Positions 8,796-17,034 of a stretch of DNA of 64,000 nt are shown here, piece by piece. Origin of the DNA: Streptomyces pristinaespiralis (lineage in GTDB: Bacteria; Actinomycetota; Actinomycetes; Streptomycetales; Streptomycetaceae); the NCBI RefSeq assembly GCF_001278075.1, contig NZ_CP011340.1, positions 3,348,001 through 3,412,000 on the forward strand. The letters run 5' to 3'. Both the position numbers and the translations under genes were made by a program. The notes under the pieces were generated by a model. That model worked only from the letters and a program-made list of their open reading frames with translations. It had not been told where the DNA came from and made no database searches. Numbering within the stretch: position 1 is the first letter of the stretch; each line of letters starts with the position of its first letter.

Positions 8796-9740
8796 TCAGG
8801 GCGCGACCCGCACCGGCAGTGCGCGCATCGCCTCCCGCAGGGCCTGTGCGAACTCCTCGAACTCGCCGCCCCGGGCGGCCCCCGACCGCATCGCCAGCGC
8901 GATCCGGCGCGACGGCGCCGGATCGGCGAACCAGCCGGTCTGGAGGCGGCCGGCGCGGCCGGTCTCCACATCGACTGCCGTCCGGGGCAGCAGCGTCACA
9001 CCGAGGCCGCCCGCGACCAGCTGGACGAGTGTGGCGAGGCCCGCGGCGGTCGTGGTCACGGGGGCGCCTTCGGTGCGGCCCGCCTCGCGGCAGATGTCGA
9101 GGGCCTGGTCCCGCAGGCAGTGCCCCTCGTCGAGGAGGAGCAGATGCAGTTCGCGCAGGGCCTCGCGCGGGATGTCCTGACGGCCGCCGAGCCAGTGGTC
9201 CTCCGGGGTGACCAGGACGAAGTCCTCGTCGAACAGGGGCAGTTCGGTGACTCCGGGCACCCCGAGCGGCACGGCGAGCAGCAGCAGGTCCAGCCGCCCC
9301 GCGCCGAGCCCCTCCAGCAGGGACGAGGTCTGCTCCTCATGCACCTGGAGATCGAGCTCCGGGTACCGCTCGTGGACCAGCTTCAGCACGGTCGGCAGCA
9401 GATACGGCGCGACCGTCGGGATCACGCCGAGCCGGAGCACGCCCGTGAACGGCGCCCGTACCGCCTCCGCCTCGTCCATGAGGGCGCCGACGGCCTCCAG
9501 CACGGCCCTGGCCCGGACCGCGAGCCGCTCCCCCGCCGGGGAGAGCAGCACCTTGCGCGTCGTACGCTCGAGGAGCTGGACACCGAGTGCCTCCTCGAGC
9601 GCCGAGACCGCGCCGGACAGCGCCGGCTGACTCATCCCGATTCCCGCCGCCGCGTCCCGGAAGTGCAGATGCTCCGCCACGGCAGCGAAGGCGCGCAGCT
9701 GTGCGAGACTCGGCTGTTTGCCCCTGTTTGTTACGGCCAC
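8796..9740 (-). CDS. oxyR: LysR-family peroxide sensor OxyR
   Basis: 314 residues from the GTG at 9740, which has a good GGAGGA site 9 nt upstream; longer in-frame extensions lack one. Residues ~8-67 form the LysR winged helix (SLAQLRAFAAVAEHLHF, SQPALSGAVSALEE). The regulatory domain has the two OxyR redox cysteines, Cys208 (DEGHC) and Cys217 (LDIC), which in the family form a disulfide on H2O2 exposure. It diverges from ahpC-ahpD with 131 bp between start codons, the arrangement known from S. coelicolor, where OxyR activates ahpC. An inverted repeat near its stop (8772-8782/8807-8817) may help end transcription. Confidence 0.95.
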   Translation of the reverse strand: MAVTNRGKQPSLAQLRAFAAVAEHLHFRDAAAGIGMSQPALSGAVSALEEALGVQLLERTTRKVLLSPAGERLAVRARAVLEAVGALMDEAEAVRAPFTGVLRLGVIPTVAPYLLPTVLKLVHERYPELDLQVHEEQTSSLLEGLGAGRLDLLLLAVPLGVPGVTELPLFDEDFVLVTPEDHWLGGRQDIPREALRELHLLLLDEGHCLRDQALDICREAGRTEGAPVTTTAAGLATLVQLVAGGLGVTLLPRTAVDVETGRAGRLQTGWFADPAPSRRIALAMRSGAARGGEFEEFAQALREAMRALPVRVAP

Positions 9741-9871
9741 TGATAAGTTCCTCCGATCGCGATGACCGAGTCTAGCTATTTCCGCGATCAATGCACCCTG
9801 TGCCACTATCAAGATCCGTCCAACCCCACCGGATGACCCCAAAAGGGAAATCCTGTTTGCAAGGAGAGCGC
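9741..9871. promoter_or_regulatory. oxyR-ahpC divergent control region
   Basis: 131 bp between the two start codons. An A/T-rich core (CTAGCTATTT at 9772-9781, GATCAAT at 9785-9791, CACTATCAAG at 9803-9812) resembles the spaced ATAG/CTAT half-sites of OxyR operators. AAGGAGAG at 9861-9868 is the ahpC ribosome binding site and GGAGGA (minus strand) serves oxyR. Confidence 0.6.
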
Positions 9872-10426
9872 GTGCTCACTGTCGGTGACCAGTTCCCCAC
9901 GTTCGAGCTGACTGCCTGCGTCTCGCTGGAGAGTGGCAAGGAGTTCGAGCAGATCAACCACAAGTCCTACGAGGGCAAGTGGAAGGTCGTGTTCGCGTGG
10001 CCCAAGGACTTCACCTTCGTCTGCCCGACCGAGATCGCCGCGTTCGGCAAGCTGAACGACGAGTTCGCCGACCGTGACGCCCAGATCCTCGGCTTCTCCG
10101 GCGACTCCGAGTTCGTCCACCACGCCTGGCGCAAGGACCACGCCGACCTGCGTGACCTGCCCTTCCCGATGATGGCCGACTCGAAGCACGAGCTCATGCG
10201 CGACCTCGGCATCGAGGGCGAGGACGGCTTCGCGCAGCGCGCCGTCTTCATCGTCGACCCGAACAACGAGATCCAGTTCACCATGGTGACCGCCGGCTCC
10301 GTCGGCCGTAACCCCAAGGAGGTCCTGCGGGTGCTGGACGCCCTGCAGACCGACGAGCTGTGCCCGTGCAACTGGACCAAGGGCGAGAACACCCTGGACC
10401 CCGTCGCGCTGCTGTCGGGCGAGTGA
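9872..10426 (+). CDS. ahpC: Alkyl hydroperoxide reductase AhpC (peroxiredoxin)
   Basis: 184 residues from GTG 9872, chosen because AAGGAGAG lies 3 nt upstream and MLTVGD-type N-termini are usual in the family. It is a typical 2-Cys peroxiredoxin: peroxidatic Cys51 in FTFVCPTE, and a DELCPCNW motif with Cys164 and Cys166 near the C-terminus, the pattern of actinobacterial AhpC. It reduces H2O2, alkyl peroxides and peroxynitrite in the cytosol using electrons delivered by AhpD. The gene is followed after 6 bp by ahpD, so both share a transcript activated by OxyR. Confidence 0.97.
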   Translation: MLTVGDQFPTFELTACVSLESGKEFEQINHKSYEGKWKVVFAWPKDFTFVCPTEIAAFGKLNDEFADRDAQILGFSGDSEFVHHAWRKDHADLRDLPFPMMADSKHELMRDLGIEGEDGFAQRAVFIVDPNNEIQFTMVTAGSVGRNPKEVLRVLDALQTDELCPCNWTKGENTLDPVALLSGE

Positions 10427-10432
10427 TCCCAC

Positions 10433-10966
10433 ATGGCTCTCGATGAACTGAAGGCCGCCCTGCCGGACTACGCCAAGGACCTGAAGCTGAACCTCGGCTC
10501 GGTCATCGGCAACAGCGAGCTTCCCCAGCAGCAGCTGTGGGGCACCGTGCTGGCCTGCGCGATCGCCTCGCGTTCGCCGCGGGTGCTGCGTGAGCTGGAG
10601 CCGGAGGCGAAGGCCAACCTCAAGCCCGAGGCGTACGCCGCCGCCAAGTCGGCCGCCGCGATCATGGCGATGAACAACGTCTTCTACCGGACCCGGCACC
10701 TGCTGTCGGACCCGGAGTACGGGACGCTCCGTGCCGGCCTGCGGATGAACGTCATCGGCAACCCCGGTGTGGAGAAGGTCGACTTCGAGCTGTGGTCGCT
10801 CGCCGTCTCCGCCATCAACGGCTGCGGCCAGTGCCTCGACTCCCACGAGCAGGTGCTGCGCAAGGCCGGAGTGGACCGCGAGACGGTCCAGGAGGCCGTC
10901 AAGATCGCCGCGGTGATCCAGGCCGTGGGCACGACGCTGGACGCAGAGGCCGTCATGGCCGAGTAG
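10433..10966 (+). CDS. ahpD: Alkyl hydroperoxide reductase AhpD
   Basis: 177 residues, all-helical carboxymuconolactone-decarboxylase-like fold. The catalytic CxxC is at Cys131-Cys134 ([11 protein letters not shown]), with His138 in the conserved proton-relay position and Glu119 upstream. In mycobacteria AhpD passes electrons from dihydrolipoamide via SucB/Lpd to AhpC, and the same role is expected here. The start ATG lies 6 bp after the ahpC stop. A strong terminator follows at 10983-11023. Confidence 0.97.
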   Translation: MALDELKAALPDYAKDLKLNLGSVIGNSELPQQQLWGTVLACAIASRSPRVLRELEPEAKANLKPEAYAAAKSAAAIMAMNNVFYRTRHLLSDPEYGTLRAGLRMNVIGNPGVEKVDFELWSLAVSAINGCGQCLDSHEQVLRKAGVDRETVQEAVKIAAVIQAVGTTLDAEAVMAE

Positions 10967-10982
10967 TCCTCGCGCACACGAC

Positions 10983-11023
10983 AGAAGGGCCCCGCCGACC
11001 GTTCCGGTCCGCGGGGCCCTTCT
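10983..11023. terminator. Bidirectional terminator after ahpD
   Basis: Stem of 13 bp (10983-10995 with 11011-11023) extended by a GACC/GGTC inner stem around GTTCC. It separates ahpD from the convergent membrane protein gene. Confidence 0.8.
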
Positions 11024-11031
11024 GCGCGCAC

Positions 11032-11814
11032 TCAGCTCTTCAGCCTGGCCAGCAGTGCCCTCATGTCCTCGATCAGCATCGGCTCGAGGTCGTTCACGTC
11101 GGTGAGCGGCTCGCCGGTGTCCACGTCCCAGTCGCTGCTGGTCGACAGGGACAGCACCGCCTGGCCGTCGAGCACCTCCAGAGTGATGCCGCCGCTGTCC
11201 CGGACGACGAAGGCCAGTTCACCGAGGCCGTCGACGCGCCGCAGTGCCGTCGTCCCGTCCCCTGCCGGGTCGTCGACGGACGCGTCGTCGACGGCGGTGT
11301 CCTCGACGGCCGCGTGCCGGGCGGCCATCATCCCCTCGAACTCGGGGCCGGGGTCGGTCTTCTTGTGCAGGGTGTAACCCACGGAGACGCTCGGCAGCGC
11401 ACCCAGCTCGTTCCCGTCCTCGTCGGTCGGGAGTTCGTACCCCTGCGGCCTCATCTCGATGTAGCACGACGCGTCGTCGAGGCTCTCGTGCGCACTGCGC
11501 CATGCCGAGCCCTGGTCCACCCGCTCGCCGATCGCGGCCGACAGCGCCTTCAACTCCGCGTCCACGCACAGATTCCGGCCGGCGCGGTAACCCCCGAGGT
11601 CCGGTCCGGCGGTGGAGTACACGTACAGGCCGGCCGCCCACACCGCCGACGCGACGACCGCGCCGCCTAGTGCCCACAGCCACGCCGGAAGGGCCCGGCG
11701 CGGACCCGCGGGTTCCTGGTCCCCCGCCACCATGTCGTCGGCGGCCGGGCGCTGACCGGGGAGCTCGGCCGCGCCGAAGTGCCCCTCCGGCACCAGCTCC
11801 GGTTCCGAGATCAC
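11032..11814 (-). CDS. Hypothetical single-pass membrane protein coupled to AI-2E-type permease
   Basis: 260 residues. The GTG start overlaps the stop of the upstream permease gene by 4 nt, which fixes the start. A cytoplasmic N-terminus of ~43 residues rich in Pro/Glu is followed by one membrane segment (LWALGGAVVASAVWAAGLYVY) and a ~195-residue extracellular domain with two cysteines (NLCVDAEL, ASCYIEM). No catalytic motif was recognised; the extracellular part looks like a folded mixed alpha/beta domain. Tight coupling suggests a partner of the permease, but its job is unknown. Confidence 0.82.
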   Translation of the reverse strand: MISEPELVPEGHFGAAELPGQRPAADDMVAGDQEPAGPRRALPAWLWALGGAVVASAVWAAGLYVYSTAGPDLGGYRAGRNLCVDAELKALSAAIGERVDQGSAWRSAHESLDDASCYIEMRPQGYELPTDEDGNELGALPSVSVGYTLHKKTDPGPEFEGMMAARHAAVEDTAVDDASVDDPAGDGTTALRRVDGLGELAFVVRDSGGITLEVLDGQAVLSLSTSSDWDVDTGEPLTDVNDLEPMLIEDMRALLARLKS

Positions 11815-13160
11815 TCCGGCTCCTCGGGTGTCCGGTTCTGCGCCGGCCCGGGTTCCTCGGCCGCGGCTGTCACCGCCGCCGCGTCCAGGGACGTCGAGCC
11901 GTGCGGCGGCGGCGCCTGGCGCAGCGCCTGCTCCCTGCCGTACACGGCCAGATAGCCGACCACCGTGTTGGTCACGGCCACCAGCGGCACCGCGACCACC
12001 GCGCCGCCGATACCGGCGACCAGGCCGCCGGAGGCGACGGCGAGGACCACGGCGAGCGGGTGCACCCGCACCGCGCGGCCCAGGATGAACGGCTGCAGCA
12101 CATGACCCTCGATCTGCTGGACGGCGAGGACCACGACCAGCACCATCAGCGCCGTGAACACGCCCTGGGTGACCAGCCCGACGACCACCGCGAGGGCACC
12201 GGAGACGACCGCGCCGACCAGGGGGATGAAGGCGAAGAGGAAGATGAACACGGCGAGCGGCACGGCCAGCGGCACATCGAGGAAGTAGATCCCGAGACCG
12301 ATGAAGATCGCGTCGATCAGCGCGACCACCACCGTGCCCCGCACGTACGCGGTCAGTGTGCGCCAGGCGCGCGGGCCGGCGCCGGCGACTCCCGGGCGGG
12401 CCTGCGCAGGGACCAGCTTCAGCACCCACAGCCACACGCGCTTGCCGTCGTACAGCAGGAACAGCGTGGAGAACATCGCCAGCAGTATCCCGGTGAGCAC
12501 CTCGACCATCACGCTCACGCCCTGGAGACCGGCAGAGGTGATCTCCTCGGTGTTGGTGCCGATCGTGTCGCTCAGATTCTGCGCGATGTCGTTGATCTGA
12601 CTTTCCGTCACATGGAACGGGCTGTCCAAGAGCCAGCGCTTCAGCTCGTCGATGCCGTCCCTGACGCGGTCGGAGAGGTTGTCCAGGTTGTCCATCACCT
12701 GCCACACCACGAACCAGCCGACCAGGCCCATGATGACGAAGCCGAGGATCGCCGTCACCGCCGTGGCGAGGCCCCGCGGGAGGCCGAGCCTGCACAGCCG
12801 GGCGACGGTCGGCTGGAGCATCGCGGTGACGAGCAGGGCCGCCACGAACGCCAGCACCACCAACTGCACGGCGCTGATCACCCGCATCAACACCCAGAGG
12901 GTGCCCGCCAGTACGAGCAGCCGCCAGCCCGCCTCCGCCGCGACGCGGATCCCCCAGGGGATGGCGGCGACCGGATCGGGCTTCGCCGCCACGGCGGGTG
13001 CGTACGCCGGCGGCGGCGGAACGCTCTCGGGGAGCCGTGGGGAGCCGGGCAGCTCGTCGTCGACGTCCGGGGCGCCCTCGTTACGGCGCTCCTCCAGACG
13101 CTCTCCCATCCGGGTCAGCCCGGCGCCCACTCGGCCGAGCCATCCTGGAACCTTCGACAT
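11811..13160 (-). CDS. AI-2E family transporter (PerM-like)
   Basis: 449 residues from ATG 13160, which has GGAAGAGGAAGC upstream. The N-terminal ~95 residues are Pro/Arg-rich and cytoplasmic; the remainder has about eight hydrophobic helices, including WRLLVLAGTLWVLMRVI, ATAVTAILGFVIMGLVGWF and AVFIFLFAFIPLVGAVVSG, the last being the AFIPxVG signature of the AI-2E/PerM family. Members transport small molecules or Na+/H+, and specificity cannot be predicted. The C-terminal ~50 residues are Pro/Glu-rich. It forms a two-gene operon with the downstream single-pass membrane protein. Confidence 0.93.
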   Translation of the reverse strand: MSKVPGWLGRVGAGLTRMGERLEERRNEGAPDVDDELPGSPRLPESVPPPPAYAPAVAAKPDPVAAIPWGIRVAAEAGWRLLVLAGTLWVLMRVISAVQLVVLAFVAALLVTAMLQPTVARLCRLGLPRGLATAVTAILGFVIMGLVGWFVVWQVMDNLDNLSDRVRDGIDELKRWLLDSPFHVTESQINDIAQNLSDTIGTNTEEITSAGLQGVSVMVEVLTGILLAMFSTLFLLYDGKRVWLWVLKLVPAQARPGVAGAGPRAWRTLTAYVRGTVVVALIDAIFIGLGIYFLDVPLAVPLAVFIFLFAFIPLVGAVVSGALAVVVGLVTQGVFTALMVLVVVLAVQQIEGHVLQPFILGRAVRVHPLAVVLAVASGGLVAGIGGAVVAVPLVAVTNTVVGYLAVYGREQALRQAPPPHGSTSLDAAAVTAAAEEPGPAQNRTPEEPE

Positions 13161-13253
13161 GATGCTTCCTCTTCCCCCCGCCACTCTCCCCCTGCGCCCC
13201 GAGGGCGCGGGTGTCCCCCACCCGGGAGTACCGGATTCCGACCGTACACGCAC

Positions 13254-13286
13254 GGAGCCCCTCACCGTAGGACGGTGAGGGGCTCC
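13254..13286 (-). terminator. Terminator of the transglycosylase-like gene
   Basis: Perfect 15-bp inverted repeat (13254-13268, 13272-13286) with a 3-nt loop, 33 bp past the stop codon of the secreted transglycosylase-like gene on the minus strand. Confidence 0.85.
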
Positions 13287-13319
13287 GGAAAGTTGAGCGG
13301 CCGGCGGACCGGCTGCCGG

Positions 13320-14021
13320 CTAGTACCAGTGGTTCGCCTGCCAGAACGACCAGGCACCGCACGGGCTGCCGTAGCGGCTGTCCATGTAGTTCAGGCCCCA
13401 CTTGATCTGGGTGGCCGGGTTGGTCTGCCAGTCGGCGCCCGCCGTCGACATCTTGGAGCCCGGCAGCGCCTGGACGAGGCCGTACGCACCGGAAGACGGG
13501 TTCTGCGCGCGGTAGTTCCAGCTGGACTCGTGGTCCACGATGTTGCTGAAGCACTGGAACTGGTCGGCGGGCACCATCTGACGTGCCATCGCCTGGACCT
13601 CGGCGACCGTGTAGGACGCCTGGGTGGAGAAGCTCGACGCGTCGCGGACGGCGTCGCGGTTGGCACGGGCCTCCGCGGCCGCGGCCTCCTCGCGCTCCTT
13701 CTGAGCCCGCTCCTCCGCGGCTTCCTTCTTCGCCTTGGCGGTTTCGGCAGCCTGGATGCGTGCCGATTCCTCGGCGGACTTCTTCGCAGCCGCGTCCGCG
13801 GCAGCGGCCTGTGCGTCGGCCTGCTGCGTCAGGGACGACACCTGGATCTGGGCCTGCTGGCCCATGGGAATGTCCGCGAGGAGCGTCGCGTCGGCAGCGG
13901 TGGCCTCGAGGTTGTCGCCCGACGGCTGAGTGTTGCCCGACGCGACGCCGACGACGGCGCCGACGGTGGTGACCGCAGTAGCCGAAGCCACTGCGAATCC
14001 CCGGACCGAGATCCGGCTCAC
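13320..14021 (-). CDS. Secreted transglycosylase-like (SLT/lysozyme-fold) protein
   Basis: 233 residues. The GTG at 14021 is preferred over ATG 14039 because GGAAGGA lies 6 nt before it. An export signal (SVRGFAVASATAVTTVGAVVG) is followed by a long Ala/Glu/Lys coiled-coil-like stretch (~75-135) and a C-terminal domain with FQCFSNIVDHESSWNYRAQN, SGAYGLVQALPGSKM and W/Y-rich ends, matching actinobacterial SLT-like or aggregation-promoting-factor proteins. The Glu in DHESSWN is the likely general acid for cleaving glycan strands. It probably remodels peptidoglycan during growth or germination. A 420-bp upstream region suggests a structured leader. Confidence 0.88.
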   Translation of the reverse strand: MSRISVRGFAVASATAVTTVGAVVGVASGNTQPSGDNLEATAADATLLADIPMGQQAQIQVSSLTQQADAQAAAADAAAKKSAEESARIQAAETAKAKKEAAEERAQKEREEAAAAEARANRDAVRDASSFSTQASYTVAEVQAMARQMVPADQFQCFSNIVDHESSWNYRAQNPSSGAYGLVQALPGSKMSTAGADWQTNPATQIKWGLNYMDSRYGSPCGAWSFWQANHWY

Positions 14022-14441
14022 ACGGTTTCCTTCCAGCATCGCCCGCACAGGTGACCCCGCGAGCGAAATCTTGCCCCTGACGCTGGCCTCCCCACTGATC
14101 GGGTCACGGGAGGCGCGGGCCCGGTGGGCAACTCCCCGGGGGAGCTGCCGCATTGTGCTCGCGGGCGGCATGCGACTGACATGTCTTGAATTGTGTGTTG
14201 CTGTGCACCAACTGTGGTGCGGATGTGTCGCATGCGGGGCCTGACGGAAGCAAGACTCTGCCGCAGGGCGAGGCCGCAAGGCAATTCTTCGTTGCGTGTG
14301 AAAGCTCACACCCCGTTTACGCCAGGGCTTTTGAAGGAATCGGCGGACAGCACGACGCCGCCCGGCTACGCTCTTGCGCTTCGCCGGGCGGCTTCAAGTG
14401 ACATGCCCTTTTTGCCAGATAGGCCCCTCGGGCCTATCGGA
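14022..14441. other. 420-bp non-coding region, probable long leader
   Basis: No gene seen. On the minus strand it precedes the secreted transglycosylase-like gene and contains several GC-rich stems. A stem of 9 bp (GCCGCCCGG/CCGGGCGGC) lies near 14369-14395. I compared it by eye with the c-di-AMP (ydaO) riboswitch found before similar genes and did not find the GGUGAAUC or GCUCAAUC signatures. Confidence 0.5.
14418..14438 (-). terminator. Terminator of the PIN-PhoH gene
   Basis: Perfect 9-bp stem GATAGGCCC/GGGCCTATC with a 3-nt loop just after the PhoH stop, followed on the minus strand by an A-rich TGGCAAAAAG stretch. Confidence 0.75.
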
Positions 14442-15764
14442 TCAAATGTGCCCGTCCTCCAGCATTTCGGTCACCAGTGCGGCGATCTGCGAACGCTCGG
14501 AGCGGGTGAGAGTGACATGCGCGAACAGCGGATGCCCCTTCAGTTTCTCCACCACGGCGACCACTCCGTCGTAGCGGCCGACCCGGAGGTTGTCCCGCTG
14601 GGCCACGTCGTGCGTCAGGACGACCCGGGAATTCGCCCCGATACGGGACAGAACCGTCAGCAGGACGTTCCGTTCCAGCGACTGGGCCTCGTCGACGATG
14701 ACGAACGCGTCATGGAGGGAACGGCCCCGGATGTGCGTCAGGGGCAGCACCTCCAGCATGCCGCGGTTCAGGACCTCCTCGATGACCTCACGGCCCGCGA
14801 CGGCGGACAGCGTGTCGAAGACCGCCTGCGCCCAGGGGCTCATCTTCTCGGCCTCGGTGCCCGGCAGATAGCCGAGCTCCTGCCCGCCCACCGCGTAGAG
14901 GGGTCTGAAGACCATCACCTTCTGGTGCTGCCTGCGCTCGAGGACCGCCTCGAGGCCGGCGCACAGCGCCAGCGCCGACTTGCCGGTGCCGGCCCGGCCG
15001 CCCAGCGAGACGATGCCGACCTCCTGGTCGAGGAGCAGATCGAGGGCGATGCGCTGCTCGGCGCTGCGTCCGTGGATGCCGAACACCTCACGGTCGCCAC
15101 GCACCAGGCGGACGTTGCCCTCGGGCGTGACCCGCCCCAGCGCCTTGCCGCGCTCGGACTGCAGCACCAGACCGGTGTGCACGGGGAGATCGGCCGCCTC
15201 CGGTACGTACAGCGTCTCCTCCCCGTACAGCAGGTCGACCTGCTCCGCCGTCAGGGGCAGGTCGGTCATTCCCGTCCAGCCCGTGTCGGTGATGGCGAGC
15301 TCCGCGCGGTACTCCTCCGCGAGCAGGCCGACCGACGACGCCTTGATACGCAGCGGCAGGTCCTTGGAGACGACCGTGACGTCGTACCCCTCCGCCTGGA
15401 GGTTGCGCGCGACGGCCAGAATCCGTGAGTCGTTGTCCCCCAGCCTGAATCCGGCCGGCAGTACGCCGGGATCCGAGTGGTTGAGCTCGACGCGCAGCGT
15501 GCCACCGAGGTCCCCGATGGGCAGCGGAGAGTCGAGGCGGCCGTACCGGACCCGGAAGTCGTCCAGCAGGCGCAGGGCCTGACGGGCGAAATACCCGAGC
15601 TCCGGATGGTGCCTCTTGGCCTCCAGCTCCGTCACCACGACGACGGGCAGCACGACCTCGTGCTCGTCGAAGCGGCTCATGGCTTTCGGGTCCGCCAGCA
15701 GGACGCTGGTGTCGAGAACGTAGGTGCGCCGGTCGTTCATACGGCGCTTTGTGCTGTTCACCAC
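14442..15764 (-). CDS. PIN-PhoH fusion ATPase/ribonuclease (PhoH2 type)
   Basis: 440 residues. The N-terminal PIN domain (~10-150) has acidic residues Asp18 (LDTS), Glu46/Glu48 (TELEAK) and Asp110/Asp112 (LGDNDSR), as in nuclease toxins. The C-terminal PhoH domain has Walker A GRAGTGKS at 256-263, Walker B FVIVDEAQ and the [11 protein letters not shown] region. PhoH2 proteins in actinobacteria are ATP-dependent RNA helicases/RNases. GTG 15764 is used with a weak GGGGG site upstream; an internal ATG at 15740 ([12 protein letters not shown]) is an alternative. No antitoxin gene is adjacent. Confidence 0.93.
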   Translation of the reverse strand: MVNSTKRRMNDRRTYVLDTSVLLADPKAMSRFDEHEVVLPVVVVTELEAKRHHPELGYFARQALRLLDDFRVRYGRLDSPLPIGDLGGTLRVELNHSDPGVLPAGFRLGDNDSRILAVARNLQAEGYDVTVVSKDLPLRIKASSVGLLAEEYRAELAITDTGWTGMTDLPLTAEQVDLLYGEETLYVPEAADLPVHTGLVLQSERGKALGRVTPEGNVRLVRGDREVFGIHGRSAEQRIALDLLLDQEVGIVSLGGRAGTGKSALALCAGLEAVLERRQHQKVMVFRPLYAVGGQELGYLPGTEAEKMSPWAQAVFDTLSAVAGREVIEEVLNRGMLEVLPLTHIRGRSLHDAFVIVDEAQSLERNVLLTVLSRIGANSRVVLTHDVAQRDNLRVGRYDGVVAVVEKLKGHPLFAHVTLTRSERSQIAALVTEMLEDGHI

Positions 15765-16165
15765 GGAAGGACGTACCCCCTCGGACGAGGTCGGGGTGCG
15801 ACGGCGTCGCGGGCCATGGGTCCTCCCGCCGAAGCGGGGGACGGGCCGGGCTCAGGCCACGATGCGCGGGCCGAGCGCCGGCCCTCCGCGTGGTCCGCAC
15901 CGCTGGTGCAGTCCTTCGTGTGCAAAGGGCCTCCCGGGTGGGCGGCGTGAGCCGCTCACTGAGATCCGACGTTCGTGGATCGGACGTCGACCTGCAAGAG
16001 GTATGCCCTCGAACAACTGCGGCCATGCCGGCAGGCCGGGCGTCCACCGGATGAACGTGCGGTGACGAGGCGCGTCGAGGGGGCGCGCGGCTGCCGCGCC
16101 GCGCCGGTCCGGGGCGGGGCGTGAAGGGGGCCGCGGGGCGGCCCGGTTCAGGAAGAGGCGGGCGG
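15765..16165. other. 401-bp intergenic region
   Basis: No convincing gene. It carries the 5' region of the PhoH gene, a 10-bp repeat pair GATCCGACGT/GATCGGACGT (15963-15972, 15978-15987; 15-bp period, one mismatch) and, next to the prenyltransferase stop, a short GGGCCG/CGGCCC stem on the minus strand that may act as a terminator. Confidence 0.4.
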
Positions 16166-16927
16166 TCAGGCGCCGTAGCGGCGGTGGCGCGCCGCGTAGT
16201 CGCGCAGTGCGCGCAGGAAGTCGACCTTACGGAACGCCGGCCAGAAGACTTCGCAGAAGTAGTACTCGGAGTGGGCGCTCTGCCAGAGCATGAACCCGGA
16301 GAGCCGCTGTTCACCGCTGGTGCGGATCACCAGGTCGGGGTCCGGCTGCCCCCGGGTGTACAGGTGTTCGGAGATGTGCTCGACATCGACGATCTCGGCG
16401 AGCTCCTCGAAGCTCGTGCCCTTCTCCGCGTGCTCCAGCAGCAGCGAACGGACCGCGTCCGCGATCTCCTGGCGGCCGCCGTAGCCGACGGCGACGTTGA
16501 CCAGTATTCCCTTGACGTCCGCCGTGGCCTGCTCGGCCTCCTTCAGCACCCGCTGCGTGTGGTCGGGCAGCAGGTCCAGGGTGCCCACGTGGTGCACGCG
16601 CCAGCGCCCGTCGGCGGCGAGGTTGCGCACCGTGTTCTCGATGATGCCGAGGAGCGGCTTGAGCTCCTCCTCGGGGCGGTCGAAGTTGTCCGTGGACAGG
16701 AGCCACAGGGTGACGACCTCGACATCGGTCTCCGCGCACCAGCCGAGCAGCTCGGAGATCTTGTCGGCGCCGGCCTGGTGCCCCTGTGCGGCCGTGCCGC
16801 CGGAGGCCTTCGCCCAGCGGCGGTTGCCGTCGAGGATGACACCGATGTGCTTGGGCACCTGGGCATGGTCGAGGCGGCCTTCCACCCGGCGTGCGTAGAG
16901 CCTGTACACCAGGTCGCGCAGGTTCAC
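16166..16927 (-). CDS. Isoprenyl (cis-prenyl) transferase, UppS family
   Basis: 253 residues from GTG 16927, preceded by GGAGGGG. It is a cis-prenyltransferase that condenses isopentenyl diphosphate onto an allylic primer to make polyprenyl carriers for cell-wall synthesis. Visible motifs: the catalytic HIGVILDGNRRWAK with Asp33, TLWLLSTDNFDRP, NVAVGYGGRQEI, and the C-terminal RTSGEQRLSGFMLWQ with SEYYF. Chain length cannot be read from the motifs, so decaprenyl or short-chain activity is possible; Streptomyces carry more than one homologue. It diverges from the aldo/keto reductase gene. Confidence 0.93.
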   Translation of the reverse strand: MNLRDLVYRLYARRVEGRLDHAQVPKHIGVILDGNRRWAKASGGTAAQGHQAGADKISELLGWCAETDVEVVTLWLLSTDNFDRPEEELKPLLGIIENTVRNLAADGRWRVHHVGTLDLLPDHTQRVLKEAEQATADVKGILVNVAVGYGGRQEIADAVRSLLLEHAEKGTSFEELAEIVDVEHISEHLYTRGQPDPDLVIRTSGEQRLSGFMLWQSAHSEYYFCEVFWPAFRKVDFLRALRDYAARHRRYGA

Positions 16928-17034
16928 AGTTCTTACACCCCTCCATGCGGCAGTCCCCGAAGGCGCAACCCTACTGCGGGCCGGGCACGGCGGCCCAACC
17001 CGGTGTGTCACAAGTCCGTGATAAGGAGGGAAGC

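Noticed and set aside
10983..11023. Possible small RNA gene after ahpD
   Set aside because: The stem is explained as a bidirectional terminator between convergent genes.
14040..14310. Possible ydaO c-di-AMP riboswitch
   Set aside because: Conserved GGUGAAUC and GCUCAAUC elements were not found on the minus strand by eye; kept only as a long leader.
15963..15987. 10-bp repeat pair in the PhoH upstream region
   Set aside because: Only one mismatch, but too short and isolated to call an operator.
16081..16165. GC-rich stems after the UppS gene as an RNA gene
   Set aside because: Short ambiguous stems; no promoter seen; best explained as weak terminator.
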